From: CAYYJR01 sp964472305
GTDB taxonomy: Bacteria; Armatimonadota; Hebobacteria; CAIYQO01
DNA length: 64,000 nt
NCBI GenBank assembly: GCA_964472305.1
Contig: CAYYJR010000008.1
Span: forward strand, 1 to 64,000
Direction: 5' to 3'
Positions 54,142-63,400 of the stretch are shown here, in pieces (within the stretch, counting starts at the first letter, position 1; every line of letters starts with the position of its first letter). A program made the position numbers and the translations under genes. The notes beneath the pieces are model-generated. The model was not told the origin of the DNA, did no database searches, and worked only from the letters and a program-made list of their open reading frames with translations.

Positions 54142-55344
54142 GTGGTTGACCTCTTTCGTTATCGAAAATGGGACCTGGTAAGCAAACGGGGATTATATTA
54201 TCTCATCTCCGCGTTGATGCTGCTTACCGGCATTATTGCGATCTTCTCCAACGTGTCGCGGCTCGGTCCGGGAAACTGGCTGAACTTCGGCATCGACTTC
54301 AAGGGCGGCGGGCTGGTAAGCTATCGCGTGGACGCCAAACTGCCCGCGGATAAAACCGATCACATCATTGGTGAGATCCGCACGCAGTTAAAAGAAATGG
54401 GGATCGAAGACAGTGAGGTGCAGATTTCACCGGGCGCCGTGGAAGACACCGGTGATATCATATTAATCCGCACGCTGCTGCCGAAGGATGTAAAGCCAAA
54501 CGAGTTGGACATGGTGCTGGCCGAGCAGATCACGACCAAGATCACGCCTGCCATCGCGAAGACCATCGCCGCGTCCGTGCCATCAGCCGCGAAGATAACA
54601 CGAGAAGAGAGCCGCGAGGTGGTGACCGGCACCGTATCGCGCGAACTCATTAACAACAGTGCGCTGGCGCTGGTGCTCGGTTCGCTGCTGATCATGCTGT
54701 GGATTGGCATCCGCTACAATATCGGCGGTTTCGGCATGCGGTATGCCGTGGCCGGCATCATTGCGCTGGCGCATGACCTGCTCACGCTGGTCGGCATGTT
54801 TGCCCTTTTCCATAACGTCCTGGAGGTGAACAGCCCGTTCATCGCCGCGCTGCTGACGGTGTTGGGGTATTCCATCCATGATACCATCGTCATCTTCGAC
54901 CGCATCCGTGAGAATATGCGCCTGCGCAAGGGTCGCACCTTCGCCGAGACGGTGAACATATCCCTGCTCGAAACGATGGCACGCTCGGTGAACACCGTGT
55001 TGACGGTGTTGATCACCCTGTTGGCGCTGTTCTTCTTCGGTGGCCCCACGCTGCGCGACTTCGTGGCGGCTATGCTGATCGGTGTGACCATTGGTGCTTA
55101 CAGCTCCATCTTCGTTGCCAGCCAGTTGCTGGTATCATGGAGCAAGGGCCGCGACCGCGAGATGCTGCCGATAGATGCCGTGGCACCCGCGGCCGTGGAA
55201 ATCACTGCGCCGCAGCCGGTAGCCGTGGCAGCCGGCAACGCCGTCACCATCCCGACGATGCCCGTGCAGCCTACGGCACCCGCCTCAAAAGATGCCGTGC
55301 AGCGCGCTCGACAGGCCGGAAAAACTTCCAAGCGCCGCCGCTGA
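54142..55344 (+). CDS. secF: Protein translocase subunit SecF
   Basis: Partner of SecD in the translocon. The 400-residue protein starts with GTG at 54142, with GGAGG eight bases upstream. It has the N-terminal helix, NFGIDFKGGGLVSYRV (SecF signature), and five C-terminal helices with YSIHDTIVIFDRIRENM and ARSVNTVLTVLITLLALFFFGG (in parts). A polar 80-residue C-terminal tail follows, longer than in E. coli SecF. A terminator comes 30 bases after the stop. Confidence 0.96.
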   Translation: MVDLFRYRKWDLVSKRGLYYLISALMLLTGIIAIFSNVSRLGPGNWLNFGIDFKGGGLVSYRVDAKLPADKTDHIIGEIRTQLKEMGIEDSEVQISPGAVEDTGDIILIRTLLPKDVKPNELDMVLAEQITTKITPAIAKTIAASVPSAAKITREESREVVTGTVSRELINNSALALVLGSLLIMLWIGIRYNIGGFGMRYAVAGIIALAHDLLTLVGMFALFHNVLEVNSPFIAALLTVLGYSIHDTIVIFDRIRENMRLRKGRTFAETVNISLLETMARSVNTVLTVLITLLALFFFGGPTLRDFVAAMLIGVTIGAYSSIFVASQLLVSWSKGRDREMLPIDAVAPAAVEITAPQPVAVAAGNAVTIPTMPVQPTAPASKDAVQRARQAGKTSKRRR

Positions 55345-55374
55345 TTGCCCAGCGGGATCAAGCACACACCACAC

Positions 55375-55410
55375 CGCCGCCCCGGTCGATGTATCGGGGC
55401 GGCGTTTCTT
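55375..55410 (+). terminator. Intrinsic terminator after secF
   Basis: A perfect 10-bp GC stem (55375-55384 with 55395-55404, loop GTCGATGTAT) followed by TTTCTT. Confidence 0.85.
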
Positions 55411-55485
55411 TCCGAGGCCGAGTGCAATGCCGCATCAAACTGTTTCTAACACAATAATCTCACTCAATGATTAAGAGGATTTAAC

Positions 55486-55701
55486 ATGCAAGGCGGATAT
55501 TTCGATATACAGGGCTTGACAGGCAAACAAGGCTATGGGAAGATATCTTTACCCTTTGCACTTCTTCGCACGTATTATGTTCATGGATTCACAAAAACAG
55601 GGGACGAGATGGACAACCGGCACTGTCTGGTGCTGGCGAAGCAATACGTCATCTCCCCCCTGAACGCGGTAACGTGTGAGGCCAACCCTGGTTCGGGTTA
55701 A
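55486..55701 (+). CDS. Small ORF in the trpE leader
   Basis: A 71-codon frame, MQGGYFDIQGLTGKQGYGK onwards, with AGAGGA nine bases before its ATG. It contains no tryptophan codon, so it is not a classical trp leader peptide. Its TAA stop (55699-55701) is the first base pairs of the terminator stem ahead of trpE. It resembles no family known to me. It could be a regulatory leader ORF or a fortuitous frame. Confidence 0.4.
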   Translation: MQGGYFDIQGLTGKQGYGKISLPFALLRTYYVHGFTKTGDEMDNRHCLVLAKQYVISPLNAVTCEANPGSG

Positions 55702-55748
55702 CCAAAAACATCCACCACCTGCGTGCAGGTGGTGGATGTTTTTGGTTA
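55699..55748 (+). terminator. Strong terminator/attenuator hairpin upstream of trpE
   Basis: A perfect 24-bp inverted repeat (55699-55722 with 55725-55748). Its GC-rich core, CATCCACCACCTGC with its complement, is followed immediately by TTTTT and preceded by AAAAA, a textbook bidirectional intrinsic terminator. Only 35 bases separate it from the trpE ATG, so transcription of trpE must read through it, as expected of an attenuator. Confidence 0.8.
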
Positions 55749-55783
55749 CCCCCTGCCACAACAATATTTTCAGAGGTAACACC

Positions 55784-57319
55784 ATGATGACACCGAGCAC
55801 ATCTCGGGACACCGGCCACCCGTCGATCGGGCTGGATGATTTTCGCGCGCTGGCGCGCGACCATAACTTGATTCCCGTCTATCGAGAAATTCTTGGCGAT
55901 CTGCATACGCCGGTGTCGGCCTTTCACAAGCTGGATGATGGGCGCTTCGCCTATCTGCTGGAGAGTGTGGAAGGCGGTGAGAACGTGGGGCGTTACAGCT
56001 TCATGGGCGGTGCGCCGTCGGTGGTGCTGGCCACGCGCGGTCAAGAGGTAACCATCGAGCGGCAGGGGCACGTAGCACGGCGGGCGTTGGCCGCAGACGA
56101 GGATCCCCTGCACGTGCTGCAAACCCTGATGCGCGAGTATCGCGTCGCGCACGTCGCCGGCCTGCCCAAGTTCTACGGTGGCGCGGTAGGTTATCTCAGT
56201 TATGACACCGTGCGCTTCTTCGAACGGCTGCCCGACGCGCCATCCGACGACCAGCACCTGCCGGATTGCTACTTTGTCTTCACCGACGTCTGCCTCATTT
56301 TCGACCATGTGCGCCATCGCATCCTGGTCGTGTGCAATGCCCACGTGAACGGCGACGTCGATGCGGCGTATTACGGCGCGCTGGCAAAAATCGATGATCT
56401 CATCGACCAGTTGCAGGCGCCGGAAACGCGCCCGTTGGGCCTGGCACCTGGTGCGCCGGCACACGAGGCGCCGGTGGAGTCGAACTTTACCCATGACGCG
56501 TTCCTGCAATCGGTGGAGCGCGCGAAGGAATATATCGCCGCCGGCGATGTGATCCAGGTGGTGCTGTCACAACGCCTGCGCCGCGTGCTGTCGCCCGCGT
56601 TGCGCGCGCAACCGTTCAACATCTACCGCGCGCTGCGCTACCTGAATCCCTCACCGTACATGTATTACCTCTCCTACGGCGCGGTGAAGATCATCGGCTC
56701 GTCGCCGGAGCGGCTGGTGAGCGAAGAGGAAGGCCACGTCGTCACTCGTCCCATCGCCGGCACCCGCCGGCGCGGGCAAAGCGCGGAGGAAGATGCGGCA
56801 CTGGCTGCCGATCTGCTGGCGGACGCCAAGGAGCGTGCCGAACATATCATGCTGGTGGACCTGGGTCGCAACGACTTGGGCCGCGTGTGCGCTTACGGCT
56901 CCGTGGAGGTGGATCAGTTGATGTCCATCGAACACTACTCGCATGTCATGCACATTGTCAGCAACGTGTGCGGCACCTTGCGTCCCGAACTCGACCACTT
57001 CGATGTGCTGCGCGCGTGCTTTCCGGCAGGCACCGTCAGCGGTGCGCCGAAGATTCGCGCCATGGAGATCATCGACGAGTTGGAACCCACCCGCCGCGGC
57101 CCGTACGCCGGTGCTATCGGCTACTTTAGCTTCGAAGGCAACATGGATACCGCCATTACCATCCGTACCGTGGTCGTGCAGGACGGCGCCGCCTACGTGC
57201 AGGCCGGCGCTGGCATTGTCGCCGACTCGGTGCCGGAAAATGAATACCAGGAGACGCTGAATAAAGCCCGCGCGCTGTTGAATTCGCTGGAAATGGCGGA
57301 ACGCGGACTGTGCCGGTAG
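55784..57319 (+). CDS. trpE: Anthranilate synthase component I
   Basis: Makes anthranilate from chorismate, first step of tryptophan synthesis, using ammonia supplied by TrpG. The 511-residue protein has the N-terminal ESVEGGENVGRYSFMGGAP (feedback-binding region), and the chorismate-binding domain with PSPYMYYLSYG, IIGSSPERLV, RPIAGTRRRGQ, HIMLVDLGRNDLGRV and FPAGTVSGAPKIRAMEIIDELEP (in parts). GAGGT precedes ATG 55784; the second ATG at 55787 is equally possible. trpG is not adjacent. An attenuator-like hairpin precedes the gene, and a hairpin follows it. Confidence 0.96.
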   Translation: MMTPSTSRDTGHPSIGLDDFRALARDHNLIPVYREILGDLHTPVSAFHKLDDGRFAYLLESVEGGENVGRYSFMGGAPSVVLATRGQEVTIERQGHVARRALAADEDPLHVLQTLMREYRVAHVAGLPKFYGGAVGYLSYDTVRFFERLPDAPSDDQHLPDCYFVFTDVCLIFDHVRHRILVVCNAHVNGDVDAAYYGALAKIDDLIDQLQAPETRPLGLAPGAPAHEAPVESNFTHDAFLQSVERAKEYIAAGDVIQVVLSQRLRRVLSPALRAQPFNIYRALRYLNPSPYMYYLSYGAVKIIGSSPERLVSEEEGHVVTRPIAGTRRRGQSAEEDAALAADLLADAKERAEHIMLVDLGRNDLGRVCAYGSVEVDQLMSIEHYSHVMHIVSNVCGTLRPELDHFDVLRACFPAGTVSGAPKIRAMEIIDELEPTRRGPYAGAIGYFSFEGNMDTAITIRTVVVQDGAAYVQAGAGIVADSVPENEYQETLNKARALLNSLEMAERGLCR

Positions 57320-57437
57320 CCGGCTTCGACGGAGCAAAGGGCCCCCCCTCGGTCCCAGGAAGCGGTCACGGTGCTGATCGCTATGCATGAAGAGGGTTTT
57401 CGGGCGAGTCAATGCGGTTTCGTCCGAACCAGAAACG

Positions 57438-57466
57438 GCAGTCGCCGGGATAATCCCGGCGACTGC
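57438..57466. terminator. Bidirectional terminator between trpE and the flotillin gene
   Basis: A 14-bp inverted repeat GCAGTCGCCGGGAT / ATCCCGGCGACTGC with a one-base centre lies between two convergent genes; in practice the loop will open to about five bases. Confidence 0.65.
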
Positions 57467-57486
57467 GTGTGCCTGTATGCGGTCCG

Positions 57487-59067
57487 TTATGACGCTGCCG
57501 GCGGTTCCGGTACCGCGGGTGGTTCTGGCGGTTTCGGCGGTTCGACCGGCTTTGGCGCGGCTTTCGGCTTCGGCGATGCCGCTTCGATGGTGGCGGCCGG
57601 GACGCTGCCCAACCCGGGCACGCGCTTCATCAGATCATCCAGCTTGATGCCGGTCATCGCTTCCAGCACCGGCGGAAGCTGCGCGATAATCTGGGTGATG
57701 TCGGCGGTCACCTTGCTGGCCCCGCCGCCTTCGTTGCCGAGGTTCACCACCACGATCTTTTCGGTCTTTGCCAATGGAGCGGAGATAGCGGCGGCGACTT
57801 CCGGTAGCTTCTCGATAAACATCTGCGCTACCGCGGCCTCGCTGTATGCGCGCCAGGCCTCAGCCTTCTTCGCCATCGCCTGCGCTTCCGCCAATCCCTG
57901 CTCGCGAATCACGTCGGCTTGCGCCAGACCGCGCGCCTTGTTGGCGTCCGCTTCCGCGAATCCGGTCGCCTTAATCGCGTCGGCTTGCCCCAGCGCGGTG
58001 TTGCGCAGACGATATTGCTCGGCGTCCGCCAGCAACTGAATCCGGTCGCGTTCCGCTTCGGCGGGCCGGTTGATGGTTGCCGTCAACTCTTTCTCTTTGC
58101 GCAGAATTTCCTTTTCCTGCACGGAAATCTGGTTTTCCTTTTCCACCACTTGCACCTTCACCTGCTCGGCGGTGACAAGCTGCTGGGTCTGGAACTTCTG
58201 CAGATCGTAGGCCAGGTCGGCCTGTGCTTTCTTCTGGTTCACCGCGGCGGTGTAGTCCGCCAGCTTCATTTTGTAATCCCGGTCCGCTTCCGCGATCTGC
58301 GTATCGGCCAGGTACTTGGCGCTCTGCCCTTCCTGGTTCGCCTGTGCGGAGCGGATCACCGCGTCGCGGTTGGCTTCCGCCTCGCCGATGACGGCGTCGC
58401 GTTTCACCTCCGCGATGCGCGGCTTGCCGAGAGCATCCAGATAACCCTGGCTGTCCTTGATGTCGCGAATCGTGAAGCTGACGATCTGCAATCCCATATT
58501 GGCGAGATCACTGGCCGCCACTTCCTGCACGCGCTGGGCGAATTTGTCGCGTTCGCGGTAGACTTCTTCCACCGTCATGGTGCCAAGGATGGCACGCAGA
58601 TGGCCTTCCACCGTCTGCAACGCGATTTGACGAATCTGCACCGAGCCCATGCTCAAAAACTGCTCGGCAGCGGTGCGGATCGAGACGTCATCGTTACGCA
58701 CCTTGATCTGCGCGATACCGTCCACCCGGATAGGCACGCCCATCGAGGTATAGACTTCCGGGGTTTGCACCTCCAGCGTCATCAACTCAAGGGACATGTG
58801 CTCGGCCATTTCCACGACCGGGATCACAAAGGTGCCGCCGCCGCGCACCAGCCGGAATCCCAGCTCGATCAGACGGCCGTCCGGTCCCTGCACCTTGCGC
58901 CGGCGCCCGGAGATAATCAGCACCTGGTTCGGCCCTACCTTCACCCAGCGATTGGCCACGATGCCCAGGATAAGAAAGAGCAGGACCACAAACCCGATCG
59001 CGAAATACCACACGGCTTGCGCCGCATTCGGGTCCGACATCTGCAACAACGGGACGAATTCCAGCAT
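57487..59067 (-). CDS. Flotillin-family (SPFH domain) membrane protein
   Basis: A 526-residue protein with an N-terminal transmembrane segment (AVWYFAIGFVVLLFLILGIVA), an SPFH/band 7 domain (about residues 45-220) and a long alanine/glutamate-rich coiled coil with flotillin repeats (EAEANRDAVIRSAQANQEG; GFAEADANKARGLAQAD). Flotillins form large assemblies that organise membrane microdomains. The last 30 residues are a proline-rich tail (PKPKAAPKPVEPPKPPEPPA), which is unusual. The start at 59067 has AGGAGGT upstream. No NfeD partner gene is adjacent. Confidence 0.9.
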   Translation of the reverse strand: MLEFVPLLQMSDPNAAQAVWYFAIGFVVLLFLILGIVANRWVKVGPNQVLIISGRRRKVQGPDGRLIELGFRLVRGGGTFVIPVVEMAEHMSLELMTLEVQTPEVYTSMGVPIRVDGIAQIKVRNDDVSIRTAAEQFLSMGSVQIRQIALQTVEGHLRAILGTMTVEEVYRERDKFAQRVQEVAASDLANMGLQIVSFTIRDIKDSQGYLDALGKPRIAEVKRDAVIGEAEANRDAVIRSAQANQEGQSAKYLADTQIAEADRDYKMKLADYTAAVNQKKAQADLAYDLQKFQTQQLVTAEQVKVQVVEKENQISVQEKEILRKEKELTATINRPAEAERDRIQLLADAEQYRLRNTALGQADAIKATGFAEADANKARGLAQADVIREQGLAEAQAMAKKAEAWRAYSEAAVAQMFIEKLPEVAAAISAPLAKTEKIVVVNLGNEGGGASKVTADITQIIAQLPPVLEAMTGIKLDDLMKRVPGLGSVPAATIEAASPKPKAAPKPVEPPKPPEPPAVPEPPAAS

Positions 59068-59332
59068 TCCACACCTCCTGACAAAAACAACCTGCCACAA
59101 GATTGCCCGCGTCCGGCGTCATGCCACGCCGCGGCGCACCGCGAATCTCCTACTATGCTATCAAGTTCGGCGGTCACTACGAAACTCCTTCTCCCGCGAA
59201 TTGCTGCTCCTGCCGGATACTCGGTGCCGACACATCGTTTCACGATGATGCGCGTGTTCGGCAGGAGTTTAACGGCAGACGGCGGAATACGCACTGCGGA
59301 CATTCTATTTCACGACACGGGAGCCATCGATC

Positions 59333-60385
59333 ATGCACACGACGGAATCGCCGGCACGGACGGTGACGGCCTCGTACATCCAACGACCGTTTCAGGTGAG
59401 CACGCGCGAGGTGGCGCTGCGATCGCCCGGTCGCGACGAGGTGTTGCTGGAAGTGCTGGCTTGCGGCATTTGCGGCCATGACATGGAGATCGCCATGCAA
59501 TTGGCACAAACGCCGCGCGCCTTCGGCCACGAGGTGGCGGGGATCGTTTGCGAAGTCGGGTCCGGAGTGAAGCACGTCAAGGCAGGCGACCAGGTAGTGC
59601 TCGAATCGAGCTCGTTCTGCGGCGTGTGCGACCTGTGCCGCAACGGACGCGTCGACCTATGCAACAAAGCGCCTGCCTTCTGGGCAGAGCCGGCGATGGG
59701 CTTTTCCCAAGCGATGATCGTCCCGGCATGCAACGCGGTGCCCGCACCCGACATCGACCCAATGGCGGCGGCGCTGACCGAGCCGTGCGGCGTGGCGGTA
59801 GACATGATCAAAGTGGCGGAGATTGCGCTGTGCGACCGCGTGCTGGTGGTCGGTACCGGCGCCATTGGGCTGATGGCGCTGGCCATTGCGCGCCGGCGCA
59901 CCTCCGGCCTCATCGTCGCCGCCAATCGCTCCCCCGCCAAGCTGGAGACAGCCCGGCGACTGGGCGCCGACGCAGTCGTGGATACCAGTATCACCCCACT
60001 CGCCGAATGCGGCAAACCGTTCGGCGGTTTCGACCGCGTGCTGGTCACCGCCCCACCGAAGTTGTTGCCTGACGCGCTGAACACCACATCCTACGGCGGA
60101 AGCGTCACCTTCATCGGCTTCGACTGGGGCAACGGTGGCAACATCACCCTCGATACCACCCGCATGCACCTGGGCAAGCAGCAACTGCGCTCGTCGTTCG
60201 CGTCCCCGGCGGTCTATCTACCGGAAGCACTGCACCTGCTGCGATCAAACGTGGTGCCGGCAGCGGAGATCATCTCGCACCGCTTCCCGCTCAGCCGCCT
60301 GCAGCAGGCGATGCTCACCGCCCGCGATCAGCGCGGCACCACCCGCAAGGTGCTGGTGATCCCGGACGAACATTATACCGCATAA
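59333..60385 (+). CDS. Zinc-dependent medium-chain alcohol dehydrogenase
   Basis: A 350-residue MDR-family dehydrogenase. The catalytic zinc ligands fall in ACGICGHDMEIA and FGHEVAGIV with a following glutamate; the structural zinc cysteines are in CGVCDLCRNGRVDLC. The NAD-binding motif is VVGTGAIGLMALAIA. Closest general type is the sorbitol/threonine dehydrogenase group, so a polyol or sugar alcohol is a likely substrate. It is followed by a Gfo/Idh/MocA protein and a UroD-like protein on the same strand, forming a likely sugar catabolism unit. Confidence 0.9.
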   Translation: MHTTESPARTVTASYIQRPFQVSTREVALRSPGRDEVLLEVLACGICGHDMEIAMQLAQTPRAFGHEVAGIVCEVGSGVKHVKAGDQVVLESSSFCGVCDLCRNGRVDLCNKAPAFWAEPAMGFSQAMIVPACNAVPAPDIDPMAAALTEPCGVAVDMIKVAEIALCDRVLVVGTGAIGLMALAIARRRTSGLIVAANRSPAKLETARRLGADAVVDTSITPLAECGKPFGGFDRVLVTAPPKLLPDALNTTSYGGSVTFIGFDWGNGGNITLDTTRMHLGKQQLRSSFASPAVYLPEALHLLRSNVVPAAEIISHRFPLSRLQQAMLTARDQRGTTRKVLVIPDEHYTA

Positions 60386-60458
60386 CAGACCCCTCCCTAA
60401 TCCAGGTGGAATCTGTTTCATTTCCTGATCATAAAACGGCGCGATAAAGGAATACTCC

Positions 60459-61517
60459 ATGATCGGCATTGGCATTATCGGCTGCGGGAACATCGCCCGC
60501 TTCCATTATGAAGGTTACGCGAACGCGGGTGCGAAGATCGTGCATGCTTGCGACCTGCGGACCGAGGCGGCGGAGGCGGTGGCGAACCGGTATGGCGCGC
60601 AAGCGAGCACGGATTACCGCGCGGTGCTCGACGACCCCGCGGTACAACTCGTCAGCGTGTGCACCATCGCTTCCACGCACAAGGAGATCTGCCTGGCCGC
60701 CATCGCGGCGGGCAAAGGCGTGGTGTGCGAAAAGACGTTGAGCGACAGGGCGACGGATTCGGCGGAAATCGCCCGCACGGCGGAACAAGCCGGTGTCTTC
60801 TGCGCGACCGCTTACATGAAACGCTTCTTCCCGGCGCTACAACAGGCGAAGGCAATACTGTCCGACATGGGAACGCTTATCAGCATCCATGCGCGCACCT
60901 GGCAGCCTTGGGACCTGTGGAATTGCTCCGTCGGGCCATACCTGCAGCATCCCTCCGGCCCGATGCGCAGTTACGGCGGCGGCGTGCTGGTATGCGGCGG
61001 CAGCCACATCCTCGATCTGATTCACTGGTATGGCGGACGCGCGTCGCAGGTCGCCAGCCAGGTTCACATCCGCGAAGGCATGGATATCGATAACCAGGCC
61101 AACGCCTTGCTGTGGCTGGAACAGGGCGGCATGGTACACTTCGAAGCGTGCTGGCACCCACTGCGCTTCGGCGGACGCGCGCACGACGGCTGGGACGAAC
61201 GACTGGAGATCAATACCACGAAAGGCCGGCTGGATCTCTTCACCGTGAACTGGGATACCCCCGACCGCTACCCGGCGCTGCTCATTCATCAAGACGCCGA
61301 AACAGGCCGCGTGACCGAGCATCACTTCCCGCGCGTCAACGCCTTCCACGTGGAGATGGCGAGCATGCTGCACTGGTTTGAGAACGGTGAAACGCCCGCC
61401 CCCTCCGCCTGGGATGGCTACGTGGTGGACGAGACCATCGCGCATATCGCGAAAAGCGCGCGCCAGAACGCCATCCTGCCCATCGTGTATGCGGATCGGG
61501 TGGCTATGAAGTCGTGA
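60459..61517 (+). CDS. Gfo/Idh/MocA family oxidoreductase
   Basis: A 352-residue NAD(P)-dependent sugar or inositol dehydrogenase-like protein. It has GIGIIGCGNIARFHYEGYA at the N-terminus, the CTIASTHKEICLAAIAAGK strand and the segment VVCEKTLSD in place of the common EKP. The C-terminal domain has GGSHILDLIHWYGG with the catalytic histidine pattern. It lies 73 bases after the zinc dehydrogenase and 98 bases before a UroD-like gene. Substrate unknown. Confidence 0.9.
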   Translation: MIGIGIIGCGNIARFHYEGYANAGAKIVHACDLRTEAAEAVANRYGAQASTDYRAVLDDPAVQLVSVCTIASTHKEICLAAIAAGKGVVCEKTLSDRATDSAEIARTAEQAGVFCATAYMKRFFPALQQAKAILSDMGTLISIHARTWQPWDLWNCSVGPYLQHPSGPMRSYGGGVLVCGGSHILDLIHWYGGRASQVASQVHIREGMDIDNQANALLWLEQGGMVHFEACWHPLRFGGRAHDGWDERLEINTTKGRLDLFTVNWDTPDRYPALLIHQDAETGRVTEHHFPRVNAFHVEMASMLHWFENGETPAPSAWDGYVVDETIAHIAKSARQNAILPIVYADRVAMKS

Positions 61518-61615
61518 CCGGATGACAGCGCGCTCAGTCAGGGGTCTGACCAGCCCGGCTCTCGCGCTGCGCAAAACAGTAACGATTGCGTATCACTCCC
61601 CGGAGGGGGACAATC

Positions 61616-62557
61616 ATGACCGGTCGCGAGCGTATTTTGGCCACGCTGCAATTCAAGGAACCGGACCGCGTTCCGCATTTCGAGGAGATTTTCGATCTCA
61701 ACGAGGAGGCGTTCGGCCGCGGCATGCCGTCCGGACAGGCGATTACCGAGGCAACCGCGGACGCACGCGACCGGTTGTTGCATGCCTGCGTAGAGGTGTA
61801 TGCGCTCATCATCGAGCGATTCAAGTGGGACGGACTGTGCATCTGGCACCCATGGAGCGGTCCGGACCAACTGGAGTGTCTGCGCATAGCCAAACGCGAG
61901 TTAGGCGACGATATTCTGCTCGGTGGCTACATTGGCGAATCCATTCATGCCATCGACACCACCCACGACTTCGATCAATTCGCACAACACCTGTATGAGC
62001 ATCCCGAACTGACTCACGCGCAGGCGTTGTCCATGTCTGACAGCGCCATCGCGCAGGGACGCGCGATGTGCGAGGTGGGAGTGGATTTCGTCAACCTGGT
62101 ATCTGACGTCGCGTTCAACCAGGGCCCATTCATCTCACCACCGATGTTCCGCGAATTCATTATTCCCTACATGCATCGCCACATTCCGGCATTAAAGGCG
62201 ATGGGACTTATCGTGATCCAGCACTCCGACGGCAACCTGATGCCCATCCTCGATGACTGGATCTCACCGGGTATGCACCTGTTGCACTCCATCGACCCGA
62301 TGGCGGGCATGGACATGGCAGAGGTGAAACGCCGCACCTACGGTAAAGTGGCGATCATGGGCAACGTGCAGTGCAACCTGTTGCAGGATGGCCCGGATGA
62401 GGGGATTCGCGCTTCCGCGCGCTATGCGCTGCAGCATGGCGCACCCGGCGGCGGTTATATTTTCAGCTCCAGCAACACGATTTTCCCGGGGCTGCCGTTG
62501 CGCCACTACGAATTGATGTTAGAGGAGTTAGCGGCTTACGGATCCGTGCCGCGCTGA
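61616..62557 (+). CDS. Uroporphyrinogen decarboxylase-like protein, copy 3
   Basis: A 313-residue UroD-superfamily protein, with the family start MTGRERILATLQFKEPDRVP, the mid-barrel VNLVSDVAFNQGPFISPPMF and C-terminal IVIQHSDGNLMPILDDWI and KVAIMGNVQCNLL. At the position where copies 1 and 2 have HTCG or HSCG, this protein has HSDG, so the cysteine of the cobalamin-methyltransferase-type metal site is lacking. GGAGGGGGAC precedes ATG 61616; the ten residues upstream are rejected. It ends a probable three-gene unit with two sugar dehydrogenases. Confidence 0.85.
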   Translation: MTGRERILATLQFKEPDRVPHFEEIFDLNEEAFGRGMPSGQAITEATADARDRLLHACVEVYALIIERFKWDGLCIWHPWSGPDQLECLRIAKRELGDDILLGGYIGESIHAIDTTHDFDQFAQHLYEHPELTHAQALSMSDSAIAQGRAMCEVGVDFVNLVSDVAFNQGPFISPPMFREFIIPYMHRHIPALKAMGLIVIQHSDGNLMPILDDWISPGMHLLHSIDPMAGMDMAEVKRRTYGKVAIMGNVQCNLLQDGPDEGIRASARYALQHGAPGGGYIFSSSNTIFPGLPLRHYELMLEELAAYGSVPR

Positions 62558-62644
62558 CGCCGCGGACGGACTCACCCATTGGTTTGCTCGGTTGCTAGGC
62601 AGGTGAGGAAAAATCTGTTATCATGCCCTGGGGAATTCCGCCGG

Positions 62645-63331
62645 ATGCAACGGATCGTATGTCGTTATCGGAGAGAAAGCTGCGCCAGCGTGTTCAGTTA
62701 CGCCGAAGTGCGCACCTTCTTTCAGGTGGCGGCGGCGAAGGCCGAACTGCCGCTTGCCGAAGATCGGCGTGCGGTGCTGCTGGGGCCACCGTTGCCGCCG
62801 GACGCCACCAGCGAGGATGAACGTGCTGTTATCGAACTAATCGAGCCGCGCGAGCCATCCGCGGTCCGGGAGGGATTGAATGCGTATTTGCCTCCCGGCC
62901 TGACCATCGACATCACCTGGATTGCCTTCCCGGGGAGCCCGGATGAAAATCCCGCTCATTTGGACGAGGCCGCCTACGAGGTTGATTGGCAGGACGCGCC
63001 GCCGCTGGCGGAGTTGCGCGAGCGGCTTCGCGACTTTCTCGCGGCGCACGAGATTCCGCTGACCCGCATGCGGGAAAAGAAAACGCAGCAGTTGAATGCG
63101 CGAGCGCTGGTGCTGAACGTGCATGTCCTCACCGCCGGCACGCGGCAGGTGCGCCTGCTGATGACGCTTGGCGTGGGACCGCGGGGAACCCTGCGGCCCG
63201 AAGAGGTATTGCAGGTGCTGGGGTATGCCCCGGCAGCCGGAACCGTCTGCGTCCATCGCGTCGCGTTGCACCAATCGATCTGGCGTCAATCCACCCGCCT
63301 GATTCAGGCGGCGCAGTGGAGGCGCTTGTAA
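62645..63331 (+). CDS. DUF2344 (radical SAM-linked) protein
   Basis: A 228-residue protein with the DUF2344/TIGR03936 layout: an N-terminal CRYRRESCASVFSYAEVRTF and LGPPLPPDATSEDE (cf. the family pattern of GPPLPLG followed by acidic residues), and a C-terminal beta-rich part. It is normally fused to or found after a radical SAM protein and next to rne/rng and ribosomal genes; here it stands directly before RNase E/G. No radical SAM gene is visible to the left. The start at 62645 fits the family N-terminus. Its role is unknown but probably tied to RNA or ribosome maturation. Confidence 0.85.
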   Translation: MQRIVCRYRRESCASVFSYAEVRTFFQVAAAKAELPLAEDRRAVLLGPPLPPDATSEDERAVIELIEPREPSAVREGLNAYLPPGLTIDITWIAFPGSPDENPAHLDEAAYEVDWQDAPPLAELRERLRDFLAAHEIPLTRMREKKTQQLNARALVLNVHVLTAGTRQVRLLMTLGVGPRGTLRPEEVLQVLGYAPAAGTVCVHRVALHQSIWRQSTRLIQAAQWRRL

Positions 63332-63400
63332 ATTTTTTCATTGCGGAGTCCGCGATGGGCTTTAGGCCGAACCGCCGGATGCCGCATGACAGGTTGTTAC

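Noticed and set aside
55345..55783. T-box or TRAP control of trpE
   Set aside because: Neither the conserved T-box antiterminator bulge nor a series of GAG/UAG repeats could be found in the leader.
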